The notes beneath the pieces are model-generated. The model was given only the letters and a program-made list of their open reading frames with translations, made no database searches and had not been told where the DNA came from. From contig MU647337.1 of assembly GCA_026770585.1 (NCBI GenBank), positions 125,846-136,126 of the forward strand: DNA of 10,281 bases, written 5' to 3'. The stretch is from Baffinella frigidus (lineage: Eukaryota > Cryptophyceae > Cryptomonadales > Baffinellaceae). Numbering within the stretch: position 1 is the first letter of the stretch; each line of letters opens with the position of its first letter. Positions 1 through 6,828 of this stretch are shown here, piece by piece. A program made the translations under genes and the position numbers.

Positions 1-95
1 TGCACTGGGACACCACCCGAGAATGCACTCTACCCTTGCACTGGGACACCACCCGAGAATGCACTCTACCCTTGCACTGGGACACCACCCGAGAA
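1..95. repeat. 36-bp tandem repeat at window edge
   Basis: Two complete identical 36-bp units (1-36, 37-72) are followed by a third that matches for 23 bases (73-95) and then diverges. Each unit starts TGCACTGGGACACCACCC. The array begins at base 1, so it probably extends beyond the window. I see no convincing reading frame across it, and its function is unknown. Confidence 0.95.
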
Positions 96-283
96 GGCTG
101 GATTGTAGCTAGCTAATGTGAAGGTCCTCTCTCAGACACAGCACCTCATTCCATTCGCACCCCACCAGGCGCTGGCTGGACCTGGCGGAGGCGTGGTGCT
201 CCTCGTGCAGGGCCGCGCGAGGGATGGGGAACACCCAATCTTCGTCCGCGGACCCTAATTCCCCGATTTCGACTCTCAGAAGA

Positions 284-418
284 GATAGGCAGAATAGGCA
301 GAATAGACAGAAATCTGAGCATCTCTTCTTCTATATAGAATTTTCCCTTTGGAGTTTTTTCCCTTTTCCTATGAAATTACTTTTTATAAAGTTGACTATA
401 TTGCCTATTTTGTCTATC
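284..418. repeat. Imperfect inverted repeat around an AT-rich segment
   Basis: The arm at 284-306 and the reverse complement of 396-418 agree at 19 of 23 positions. They enclose 89 bases that are much richer in A+T than the surrounding sequence and carry runs of T and CTTTT. The left arm is itself a short tandem repeat of an AGGCAGAAT-type unit. This could be a small MITE-like insertion or a hairpin-forming transcript. A 68-residue frame at 224-430 crosses it, but its product is low-complexity and looks spurious. No target-site duplication was identified. Confidence 0.6.
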
Positions 419-828
419 GTAAAAAATTGAAGGTAGAGTGGGGTTCAGAGCGGTTCATATAATTCGGAGAGTGGGTTGAGAGTGGTTCACAGAGCTGTCT
501 ATGTACTCAACCATGTGTTTGTGGACTCAAGTCTGTCTTTGCGCAGACGAAAGCACGCGCGGACCCTCCCACGCAGATGGCTCAGCCTGTAGGACAATAG
601 CAAGCATTGTGCTTGTTCTCGCTGTCGCGTGTCAATAAATTCATCAATCTCTCACACGCTACCGTGTCACGAGTTTTTCTACAGAGACAAAATGCGTTCA
701 TTGAGCAAGATGCCCCCTACGTAATCCCTGTCAGAGGATGCCTTCTGGCCTAATCCCACTACGCGAGCCACTTCAGGCGGGTTGAGAGACCATACCATAG
801 AAGACATTAGTGACCTACGCTACGAGGA
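419..828. other. Gene-free stretch with one polyadenylation-like signal
   Basis: No convincing coding frame on either strand. The only signal noted is AATAAA at 634-639, in a locally AT-rich spot, which could be the poly(A) signal of a plus-strand transcript. No gene immediately upstream supports that. Confidence 0.4.
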
Positions 829-1005
829 GCGTGACTTGCGGCTTGAAGCCCATTGGACCGTTGGAACGATGTAGGAGGCGTCGCCAGGTGGCGCGGGGGG
901 GGTCGATGAAGTTAGATGCGACTTGAGACTGGAACCCTTGAACCGTGGGGGTGATGTAGGAGACGTCGCCATGTGGCGCTGGGGTGATGAAGGTGGAGGC
1001 GACGA
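829..1005. repeat. Diverged tandem duplication, period 85-87 bp
   Basis: Two adjacent imperfect copies. Landmarks recur 85-87 bases apart: GATGTAGGA at 868 and 953, GACTTG at 833 and 920, and a GTCGCCA/GTGGCGC block in each. The period is not a multiple of three and differs by indels, so an open frame crossing it on the minus strand (815-1174) is not supported as a conserved protein. It lies just downstream, in the minus direction, of the ankyrin-gene relic. Confidence 0.75.
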
Positions 1006-1075
1006 GGGTTGACAGTCGCGAACTCAAAGTCGCGGTAGGCCCTGTCAAGTCCTTGTGAAGAAGAAAACCCTGACC

Positions 1076-1197
1076 CACGACCATCTTCACCATCTCGGTG
1101 GGAGTCATGATCAGAGGCCCTGCCCGAGCCGCGCGTGCTTGCCCATAGCAAACGCCGTGCACTTGTCTCGGCACGTCTTCTCCGCATACAGCAGTTC
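1076..1197 (-). pseudogene. Relic of ankyrin-gene 3' end (inverted, decayed)
   Basis: Read on the minus strand, this matches the last ~130 bases of the ankyrin-repeat gene at 8235-9173, at roughly three quarters identity by eye. In one frame it gives ELLYAEKT followed by AFAMGKHARLGQGL and a stop, against ALLRVEEA and AFMMGQHARLGAGS in the intact protein. After a shift of frame it continues LIMTPTEMVKMVV, against LIMAIPPELAKMIL. At least one frameshift, in-frame stops and a 3-bp deletion show it is not functional. The ankyrin repeats themselves are not recognisable further upstream, so only the tail survives. It indicates that this ankyrin family was once present in at least two copies in opposite orientation. 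Confidence 0.8.
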
Positions 1198-1625
1198 GCG
1201 ACTACACTTTGCCTGTTCGGGAGGCGGATGCAGGCCATGCCTCGCACTTGCCGATGATGCTGGCCACCCCACACTCGCTTACAACACCACTCAGCGGCCA
1301 AGAGTTATGTGCTGCGTCAGGGGACACAGGTACAGGGTTTAGGTAGCCTGTTAGACAGGGTAAGGTGCCCCTGACAGGGTTGTGTTTCCAACACGCGTGT
1401 GTCACAACGTTTGCTACACACGTGTGTGGACTCGTCGCTGATAAACCGAAACGATTCGCTCGAGTCTGACCTCAAGTAACCATTGCCATTACGTGACACG
1501 GCTTTCGACCGACTACCGGTAGGTCGTTCCCCTCCCTTCGACGAGGACCAGACTAATCACGGACCCCTGCAACCCGCGCCTGACCAACGAATGATCTCAG
1601 GCTCTCCCCTGCCCTGCGCCCTTAG
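1198..1625. other. Gene-free stretch with two CG-centred palindromes
   Basis: No supportable gene. The palindromes ACACGCGTGT (1391-1400) and ACACACGTGTGT (1416-1427) lie 15 bases apart. The second contains the CACGTG core that also occurs in the duplicated module at 2695 and 8081 and in the repeats at 9662-9700. Whether any of them binds protein is unknown. Confidence 0.4.
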
Positions 1626-1762
1626 CTGACCGCTCTCCTCTCTGGGCAGGTCGCGCAATCAAGAACTTCGCACCACAAGTTCCTCGTGAAACAACGACAA
1701 GCTCGCCCTCGCGACCCAAGGACTTCGAGCTACACGTGCTGCAGTACACCGATCCCACCAAC
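1626..1762 (+). other. Exon-like segment with 3' and 5' splice-like sites
   Basis: A branch-point-like CTGAC (1626-1630), a pyrimidine-rich run and CAG (1647-1649) resemble an intron 3' end. The next 113 bases have an open frame whose translation looks protein-like, including the stretches RAIKNFAPQVPRE and KDFELHVLQYTDPTNW. It ends at CTG followed by GTGCGT, a plausible donor, exactly where the minisatellite begins. A similar acceptor-like stretch recurs at 2020-2053. No homology was recognised and the exon is not shown to join anything; phase does not match a direct splice to the RING-like frame at 2054. It could be a fragment of a host gene. Confidence 0.3.
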
Positions 1763-1864
1763 TGGTGCGTTCAAGGCCTGGCACGGTGCGCGAGAGTGTG
1801 CTAGTGCGTTCACGACCCTGGCACGGTGTGCGAGAGTGTACTGGTGCGTGCAAAGGCCTGGCAT

Positions 1865-1912
<48 letters not shown>

Positions 1913-1945
1913 TGCGTGTTAATGCGTTCAAGGTCTGGCACGGCC
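1762..1945. repeat. ~40-bp minisatellite interrupted by (GT)n microsatellite
   Basis: Units begin near 1762, 1801 and 1841, with a degenerate fourth near 1921. Each contains a GTGCGT-like start, a CTGGCAYGG core and a GCGAGAGTGT-like end. Unit three runs into 44 bases of pure TG repeat (1867-1910), apparently expanded from the unit's own TG-rich end. Long (GT)n tracts of this kind are typical of eukaryotic nuclear DNA. Frames through it on both strands are low-complexity and not credible genes. Confidence 0.95.
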
Positions 1946-2150
1946 GTTGCGTGCAAAAACAGAAGCGTATGTGGCTAGGCCGCGTATGAGGGTTGTTCCG
2001 TGCCCTTTCCTACTCTGCGCGCTTATCTGACAAAGGTGCGCTCTGGTGTGGTAGGTCGCGTACAACAACCCCTCTCGCGGCGCGAACACGTTCAACAGCT
2101 TCACGACACAGCTTCTCACGACTCAAGGCCTTCAAGACAAGGAAACCACG

Positions 2151-2471
2151 ATGGAGATCGACCCTACCTTGCTGGAGAAGGATTGCAAGGACTGCACTTG
2201 CTCCATTTGCTGCGGGGTGATGGTTGATCCTCACATCGTCTGCAAGCTGGGGCACAGCTTCTGCAAGACATGCGTGCACGCTCCCAAGGAGGATGTTGAC
2301 GAGATGGGGCCTACGACTTCGAAGCGCGCAAAGCTAGACAACGATGGCGCCAACGCTAAGTCGGCGCGTCTCTCGCGGGGGCCTTTCCCTAACTTCGAGG
2401 GGCTTTCGTCTGCAGCTCTCTCGGAGGCGCTTTTCTCGGAGGCTCGAGTTGCGCCTCCGTATGGTCATTAA
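2151..2471 (+). CDS. Small protein with incomplete RING-type zinc site
   Basis: The 106-residue frame has the first six zinc ligands of a RING finger near residues 18-41: CSIC, then ten residues, then a C-KLGH-SF-C-KT-C arrangement. RING proteins act as E3 ubiquitin ligases by binding an E2, but the last C-x2-C pair required for the second zinc is absent here. The next residues are acidic and are followed by SKRAKLDND, which resembles a monopartite nuclear localisation signal of the c-Myc type. The C-terminal half is Ser/Ala-rich with no recognised domain. The same frame stays open upstream to 2054, just after an acceptor-like TAG at 2051-2053, so the true 5' end may be a spliced exon. It may be a truncated gene, one exon of a larger gene, or a minimal zinc-knuckle protein. 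An AT-rich run follows the stop. Coding status is likely but unproven. Confidence 0.55.
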   Translation: MEIDPTLLEKDCKDCTCSICCGVMVDPHIVCKLGHSFCKTCVHAPKEDVDEMGPTTSKRAKLDNDGANAKSARLSRGPFPNFEGLSSAALSEALFSEARVAPPYGH

Positions 2472-2610
2472 AAATATATAACCCGAACCTCTGTGTCTGT
2501 TGTGCGTGCATTGATCCGTTGCAGCTAGAAACGCCTTGGCGCGTACATGTGCTGTACGGAAGTAGGGCGGGTTGGACCTCGTCTGTAGACAGCGGCGGCG
2601 CGTATTCGGA

Positions 2611-2680
2611 CTGCCACAGCGCTTGCAGCCACAGCGCTAGCAGCCACAGCGCTAGCAGCCACGGCGCTAGCAGTCACATC
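2611..2680. repeat. 15-bp tandem repeat
   Basis: Units of CAGCCACAGCGCTAG start at 2611 (variant), 2626, 2641 (identical to 2626) and 2656 (one change), with a partial fifth at 2671. The period is five codons, so a plus-strand 79-residue frame (2519-2758) reads it as Ser/His/Ala repeats and the minus strand as Ala/Ser/Val repeats. Both are low-complexity, so I do not call a gene. Confidence 0.9.
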
Positions 2681-2694
2681 GTCAAGAAGCCAGC

Positions 2695-2835
2695 AGGAAC
2701 AGCGATCCTCGACCTGCAAACACCAACCTCGCAACTTGATGTTTTCCCCGTGAGATAGGTCACGTGGCTTGGAAAAATAAATAAATCATATCTCCCTGCC
2801 GACAAAGGATTTCTGAAATCGGACCAACATTTTCT
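2695..2835 (+). promoter_or_regulatory. Duplicated ~141-bp CACGTG module, copy 1
   Basis: This block matches 8081-8221 in the same orientation along its whole length. Shared landmarks in order are AGGAACAGCGA, ACCTGCAAACACC, CCCCGTGAG, GGTCACGTG (CACGTG at 2761-2766), CTTGGAAAA with an A-rich AATAAA run, ATCATATCTCCCTG and GAAATCGGACCAACATTTT. Copy 2 ends 13 bases before the ankyrin start codon, so the module is best read as a promoter/5' leader. Copy 1 ends 269 bases before the replication gene and may be orphaned from a lost gene. The AATAAA run could alternatively serve as a poly(A) signal. Confidence 0.8.
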
Positions 2836-2964
2836 GAAGACCAGGTGATCCATACTTCTGAACCCTGCTACTCCCGCCGCCAGAAGCACGCACGGGTCGA
2901 CCGCCTGATTCAGGAGAGTCTGTGTGAATTTCACCCCTTCGCGTGAACCATTTTCGTAGGAACC

Positions 2965-2980
2965 TCCCTATGTATAGGGA
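2965..2980. promoter_or_regulatory. Perfect palindrome upstream of replication gene
   Basis: Two perfect 7-base arms, TCCCTAT and ATAGGGA, are separated by GT. It lies 125 bases before the start codon and about 80 before the TATA-like box, a reasonable place for a dimeric regulator or an initiator protein. Only the symmetry is seen; function is inferred. Confidence 0.35.
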
Positions 2981-3061
2981 TTATCAGATCACTTCGAAGC
3001 CCACTGTGTGGTATGATGATTGGTATTTCCGAAAAACGAGTGGTACAGATTATGATGACTA

Positions 3062-3074
3062 GGTATATTTAAGG
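3062..3074 (+). promoter_or_regulatory. TATA-like promoter box of the replication gene
   Basis: The sequence GGTATATTTAAGG ends 30 bases before the ATG at 3105. A closely similar GGTATTTAAGG precedes the Cys/His gene at 6829 at almost the same distance, which suggests a shared promoter type with a very short 5' leader. Confidence 0.6.
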
Positions 3075-3104
3075 CAACGCACTGACACAACTCTGACCCG
3101 CAGG

Positions 3105-5837
3105 ATGCTGCCCTCCAAAAAGCGGGCTAAAGAACAAAATCGTACATCGTTCCAGGACACGTTCGACGCCAAGCATTTCACTGAAACCTTCGATCGCAAA
3201 GCCGCACTCTACCTACAGGCACAAGATGACGAGTTCTTTGGCCACGGCCACGACGGTGATAGCGACAACGATGTTCAACAAGGAGACGAAGAGAGCAGCA
3301 TACACGAGCGTCCTTCGGAACAAGTCTTCTGCCGTTCGCTTCTGGTCAAGTCCAAGAACGGTGCTAGCTTCCCCATGACCTACAGCAAGACGTTCAAGGA
3401 CGTTGCAGGGGATCAGCGATGGTTCGCACAAGGAGACTCCATACAGAGTTGCAAGTCCAAGCTGCGTGTGACGTTATGCAAGGACTCATACATTGACATG
3501 GACATCGAAAACTGCGGCCCTACGATTCTGGAGCAACTGTGTAAGAAGCACGATATCGAGTGTGAGTTGTTGAGCAGATACGTTCAGCATCGGGAGGACA
3601 TGCTCAGCGAGTTTGGGCCATACTTGGCCCGTGTTCAAGCAAAGAAGGTTATGATCCGCCTTCTCAACGGCGGCAGCATCCAAGAACACGAACGAGACGA
3701 AGTGGACGGCGTTGAGTGGCTACCAGAGTTCATCCAACAACTCTACAAAACCCGTGCCAAGATGGTTAAGGAGTACCCTGATATCGCGAAACGCTATCCT
3801 GTCAACACAACCAATCGTGATTCCAAGGTGGTCAGTGCATTGCTGCAGTCTCAAGAGAACCAGGCCATCGAACAGTTTTATCACTTCTTCAGTACCAAGG
3901 GTGTCATCAAGAATGGAGAGTGTGTTCTCATGTTCGACGGTCTCATGGTGCGTGATAACAAAAGTAACCGTGAGCATCTTACGACGGATTTTCTCTACAA
4001 AGCATCACTGCACGTTAAGGAGCACACTGGTCTACTGCTCAAGATCAGAATCAAGGAATTCGAAGAAGGGTACGTCCTACCAGCAGACTATGAAAGCGTT
4101 CCGGATAACTTTTTCGTAATCGAAGTTGGACATGATCAAGCGGCTGCTGACATTCTCGTTAAGGCTGCAGGAGATCGCCTGGTGAAGAGTGGCGGTCGCT
4201 ACTTCTACAACCACATAGGCGTCATTTACAGTGAAGGTGAAAACGAAGCCAAAGACGGGCTCATGAATCTCACCAAGAAGTTGTCCATCGTTTCTGACGT
4301 TGGTTTCGGGCGGACAGCACATTACTCGAACGACACCGCGAGGATGAAGGGCGCTATCAAGCGTGTCCTCTGTGACCCATCCATCAAAAACGACCGTTTC
4401 GTGGACAAATTATGGGATGGGAACCGTGGCTTTCTCGCGTACACGAATGGGGTCTACTCCTTCAATGACAGACGTCTCCTAACGTTCGAAGAGGCAAGAG
4501 AGAAGGGCATCCGCTTCACGCTGGATACGAAACGTGCCTACACAGCGGAGGTGGCACAACAGGACAGGGATGATCTTGTCCGTCGCGTCATTGAAGGGTT
4601 CTTACCGGATGCAGACCAGCGGAAGAGTCTGTTGAACCACTTAAGCAGGGCGCTTGCCGGCCATATCGAAGACAAGCGCTGGTTTGTGTGTATGGGCATG
4701 CGAAACTGTGGCAAGGGCATATTGTGCAAGCTGCTGATGTCTGCTTTCGGTGATTTCGTGCAAGGAACCAACGCGGAAAACCTGTTAGTGAAGTTCGGGG
4801 GCGTCCAAGACGCGGCGAAAGCACTCAGCTGGATGAGGGACCTGGAGTTTAAGCGTATCACCTTCACCAACGAGATGCCGGTTGGCAAAAAAACGATGGA
4901 TGGAGACATGATCAAGAAGATCTGTTCCAATGGCGACTGGATCGAGATGCGCCAAAACTACCAGAACGAGTCGCGGATCCGATCGCAAACAGGATTCTTT
5001 TCCATGGTCAACGACATTCCCGAGGTGACGCCTGTGGACGCGTACCAGACAATGACCGGGTACAAGTTCGATAACGAGTACCACGACAATTCAGAGTTCA
5101 TCGAGATGAAGGAGCAAGGAGGTAAGCCTCCTTCTAACTGGCGCGTCATGGACCACACCATTGACGACTTTATTCGCCAAGAAGGTGTGATTGATGCATT
5201 CACTGCTTTGGTATTCGAGCACTACACGCCGGAGAGGCAGGTGCCTTCTCAGCGTGTGAAAGACGATACAAACAGTATCAAGGGCGAAGCGTCGCTGTCC
5301 GTCGAGGAGCGTTTCGCTGAGATCATTGTCAAAGGGGACACCACTGACGTTCTGTTCACCAAAGAGATTAAGAGGACCTTGGTAGAATGTGGCGTGGGGA
5401 CGTTCTCGTCTGCGAAGATCGACATGTTCGTCAAGCAAGTGTATAAGATTGATCCTGGTAAGCCATCGCGAAAAGATGAGACCGGGAAGTCTGTGCAAGA
5501 CAGGGGGTTCAAGGGCCTGCGGATCAACGACCAACGCTACAACGAGAAAGATGAGGGCTTGAAGAGATCTGAACAGGTCAGGCTAGGCGCACGTCTGGCG
5601 TTCACAAACCCGAACGCAAGCGACCCGCCCGGGGTTTCTCAGGCGAGACTCAACACAGATAGATTAGATCAGGAGAGACTCAACGCAGAGAGATTAGAAC
5701 CAATGTTGCTCGAGGAACCAGAAGCCCAAACCAGACCCCCCCTCCCACGACCACCCTCGGTCGAGGAAAAACGCCAGCAGAAAATGCGTGCGGACCTCCG
5801 GCGTGCTGGTGTCCCTCGCGGTTCCGAAGGTTTCTGA
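3105..5837 (+). CDS. Putative TV-Pol-like polymerase/primase fused to SF3 (D5-like) helicase
   Basis: This 910-residue protein looks like the replication enzyme of a viral or transposon-like element. The C-terminal half is a superfamily 3 helicase: Walker A G-MRNC-GKG at 531-538, a Walker B-like RITFTNE at 584-590, and a sensor-type FFSMVND at 631-637 with its Asn. These give ATP-driven DNA unwinding in D5-like proteins. The N-terminal half has YIDMDIENCGPTIL (129-142), AKKVMIRLLNGGS (179-191) and LMFDGLMVR (275-283). In order and content these fit motifs A, B and C of the family-A-related TV-Pol found fused to SF3 helicases in virophages, Polinton-like viruses and algal elements. An archaeo-eukaryotic primase (hhDhD plus hD) is the alternative. 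The first ~70 residues are acidic; residues 846-866 are a charged RLN/ERL repeat and the end is Pro/Arg-rich. The frame is uninterrupted and no signal peptide or membrane segment is seen. The first ATG follows a TATA-like box. The helicase assignment is firm; the polymerase assignment is moderate. Confidence 0.9.
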   Translation: MLPSKKRAKEQNRTSFQDTFDAKHFTETFDRKAALYLQAQDDEFFGHGHDGDSDNDVQQGDEESSIHERPSEQVFCRSLLVKSKNGASFPMTYSKTFKDVAGDQRWFAQGDSIQSCKSKLRVTLCKDSYIDMDIENCGPTILEQLCKKHDIECELLSRYVQHREDMLSEFGPYLARVQAKKVMIRLLNGGSIQEHERDEVDGVEWLPEFIQQLYKTRAKMVKEYPDIAKRYPVNTTNRDSKVVSALLQSQENQAIEQFYHFFSTKGVIKNGECVLMFDGLMVRDNKSNREHLTTDFLYKASLHVKEHTGLLLKIRIKEFEEGYVLPADYESVPDNFFVIEVGHDQAAADILVKAAGDRLVKSGGRYFYNHIGVIYSEGENEAKDGLMNLTKKLSIVSDVGFGRTAHYSNDTARMKGAIKRVLCDPSIKNDRFVDKLWDGNRGFLAYTNGVYSFNDRRLLTFEEAREKGIRFTLDTKRAYTAEVAQQDRDDLVRRVIEGFLPDADQRKSLLNHLSRALAGHIEDKRWFVCMGMRNCGKGILCKLLMSAFGDFVQGTNAENLLVKFGGVQDAAKALSWMRDLEFKRITFTNEMPVGKKTMDGDMIKKICSNGDWIEMRQNYQNESRIRSQTGFFSMVNDIPEVTPVDAYQTMTGYKFDNEYHDNSEFIEMKEQGGKPPSNWRVMDHTIDDFIRQEGVIDAFTALVFEHYTPERQVPSQRVKDDTNSIKGEASLSVEERFAEIIVKGDTTDVLFTKEIKRTLVECGVGTFSSAKIDMFVKQVYKIDPGKPSRKDETGKSVQDRGFKGLRINDQRYNEKDEGLKRSEQVRLGARLAFTNPNASDPPGVSQARLNTDRLDQERLNAERLEPMLLEEPEAQTRPPLPRPPSVEEKRQQKMRADLRRAGVPRGSEGF

Positions 5838-6197
5838 AGTTGTGGGACGTTAAGAACTTACCGGTCGTCTTCAGCGGTTACGCCGTCAGACGATGACGAA
5901 TTCCAGAGACGCCGCTGATGCAGTGTGCCGTGGGGTTCCTTCTAGAGGAGAGTGAGTGAACAAGATCTCGTGCGACCTCACCGAGTTTGCGACATGGAAA
6001 CGTGACCGAAGTTGATCCAGGCTTCGGGCGACAAACCCCTGTAGCGCGCTCCTCATCCGTGTAGCTGTAGAGAGAACCTCAGCGACCAAAAATTGGTTTG
6101 GGTCCCCTCAAGGGGTTCCCAGAGGGCACCGTAGGCGTTTTGTGTAAAGTAAAAAGTCTTCTCTGTGCTTGTGTGTGTATGTGTTCATGACACAGAA
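5838..6197. other. Intergenic stretch after the replication gene
   Basis: No gene is confidently seen. A minus-strand frame of 67 residues (5886-6089) has normal-looking composition but no recognisable motif, so it is left uncalled. A short perfect inverted repeat CCCCTCAAGGGG (6104-6115) could form a small hairpin or be a binding site. No AATAAA signal was found just after the stop at 5837. Confidence 0.35.
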
Positions 6198-6331
6198 CCC
6201 CTGTAAAAAGATAGAAGAGCGAAGCACCTGTAGACCCCTGTAGGTGGAGGTCAAGAGCAAAGCACCCCTGCAGGTGGAGGTCAAGATCAACGTTCCCCTG
6301 TAGATAGAAAGATGTGCAGGTCAAGAGCGTT
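6198..6331. repeat. 30-bp tandem repeats
   Basis: Units beginning CCCCTG start at 6235, 6265 and 6295, exactly 30 bases apart, with a more diverged unit at 6198. The core is GTGGAGGTCAAGA. On the minus strand the ten-codon period reads as DLHLQG-type repeats within an 88-residue frame (6079-6345). This is probably a by-product of the repeat and is not called as a gene. The array lies just upstream of the decayed Cys/His gene copy. Confidence 0.85.
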
Positions 6332-6347
6332 CTTTGGAACACCAATT

Positions 6348-6358
6348 GCTATTTATGA
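6348..6358 (+). promoter_or_regulatory. TATTTA box before the decayed Cys/His copy
   Basis: GCTATTTATGA ends 33 bases before the ATG at 6392. The spacing and TATTTA core match the boxes before the replication gene and the intact Cys/His gene (30 and 28 bases between box and ATG), so the decayed copy seems to have kept its promoter. Confidence 0.4.
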
Positions 6359-6649
6359 CACACACAGATTCGTTCGAGAACTCTCAAGGAGATGGTGTCA
6401 GATTACACTCACCGATACATGCAAAGGTTGTGGAATTCGTGTCGGTATGATGCTACGCGCTGCTTTGGTCGCCAACGCTTGGGAGTTTCACAGACAGGAG
6501 TTCTGGATATCCTCCGAAAACATAAGGTTGTGGATGAGGGCTCTGGTGGTGGAACCGGGTGCGTTATTCCTCATATAGAGAGAACTCCTCGAAAAGCTTC
6601 TTCATTATGACAAAGTCTGATAATGGTGAGATTTCAGAGGACACGTATC
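6359..6649 (+). pseudogene. Decayed paralog of the Cys/His gene at 6829
   Basis: The main open frame (ATG 6392, stop 6608-6610) encodes 72 residues. By eye it shares a core with the intact neighbour: RLWNSCRYDATRCFGR against RLWGKAYDDSKRFNR, then GVSQTGVLDIL against ISITQREIEQLL. Near its end GCVIPHIERTPRKASSL resembles the neighbour's AVVPVNPKEGLSLSNAAL, and reading past the TGA gives QSLIMVRFQRTRI, similar to the next part of that protein. The Cys/His zinc site at the N-terminus is missing and the C-terminus is cut by a stop. It is therefore most likely a truncated relic from a tandem duplication. The alignment is short and un-searched, so an unrelated small gene remains possible. Confidence 0.5.
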
Positions 6650-6789
6650 CCTCCCAACCCCATCACCTTCACCGTCTCTCGGCGTTCGCGCTGACTTCCC
6701 ATTCGCCATGTTCAAGCACTGCGGGACAAAGCTTGAGACACACACATGAAAACTCCCATGTTTACGGATTTGTCATTTATTGTCACACT

Positions 6790-6800
6790 GGTATTTAAGG
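6790..6800 (+). promoter_or_regulatory. TATA-like promoter box of the Cys/His gene
   Basis: GGTATTTAAGG ends 28 bases before the ATG at 6829 and differs from the replication-gene box (3062-3074) only by two bases missing within the AT core. The surroundings are also AT-rich. Confidence 0.6.
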
Positions 6801-6828
6801 TAATTGGCTTTGTTGAGTTCTGAAAGAG

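Noticed and set aside
224-430. 68-codon plus-strand frame starting MGN
   Set aside because: It spans the AT-rich inverted repeat; the product is low-complexity and no motif is present.
1659-1931. Minus-strand frame with a (TH)n run, and its plus-strand (VC)n partner
   Set aside because: Both are translations of the (GT)n microsatellite and minisatellite.
2519-2758. 79-codon plus-strand frame
   Set aside because: Its middle is the 15-bp tandem repeat and its end runs into the duplicated module; the equivalent sequence at 8081-8221 is not maintained as the same frame.
5091-5534. 147-codon minus-strand frame
   Set aside because: Wholly antisense to the helicase part of the replication gene, whose motifs are unambiguous.
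6198-6331. CRISPR-like array
   Set aside because: Repeats are directly abutting with no unique spacers, units vary, and the setting is eukaryote- or virus-like.
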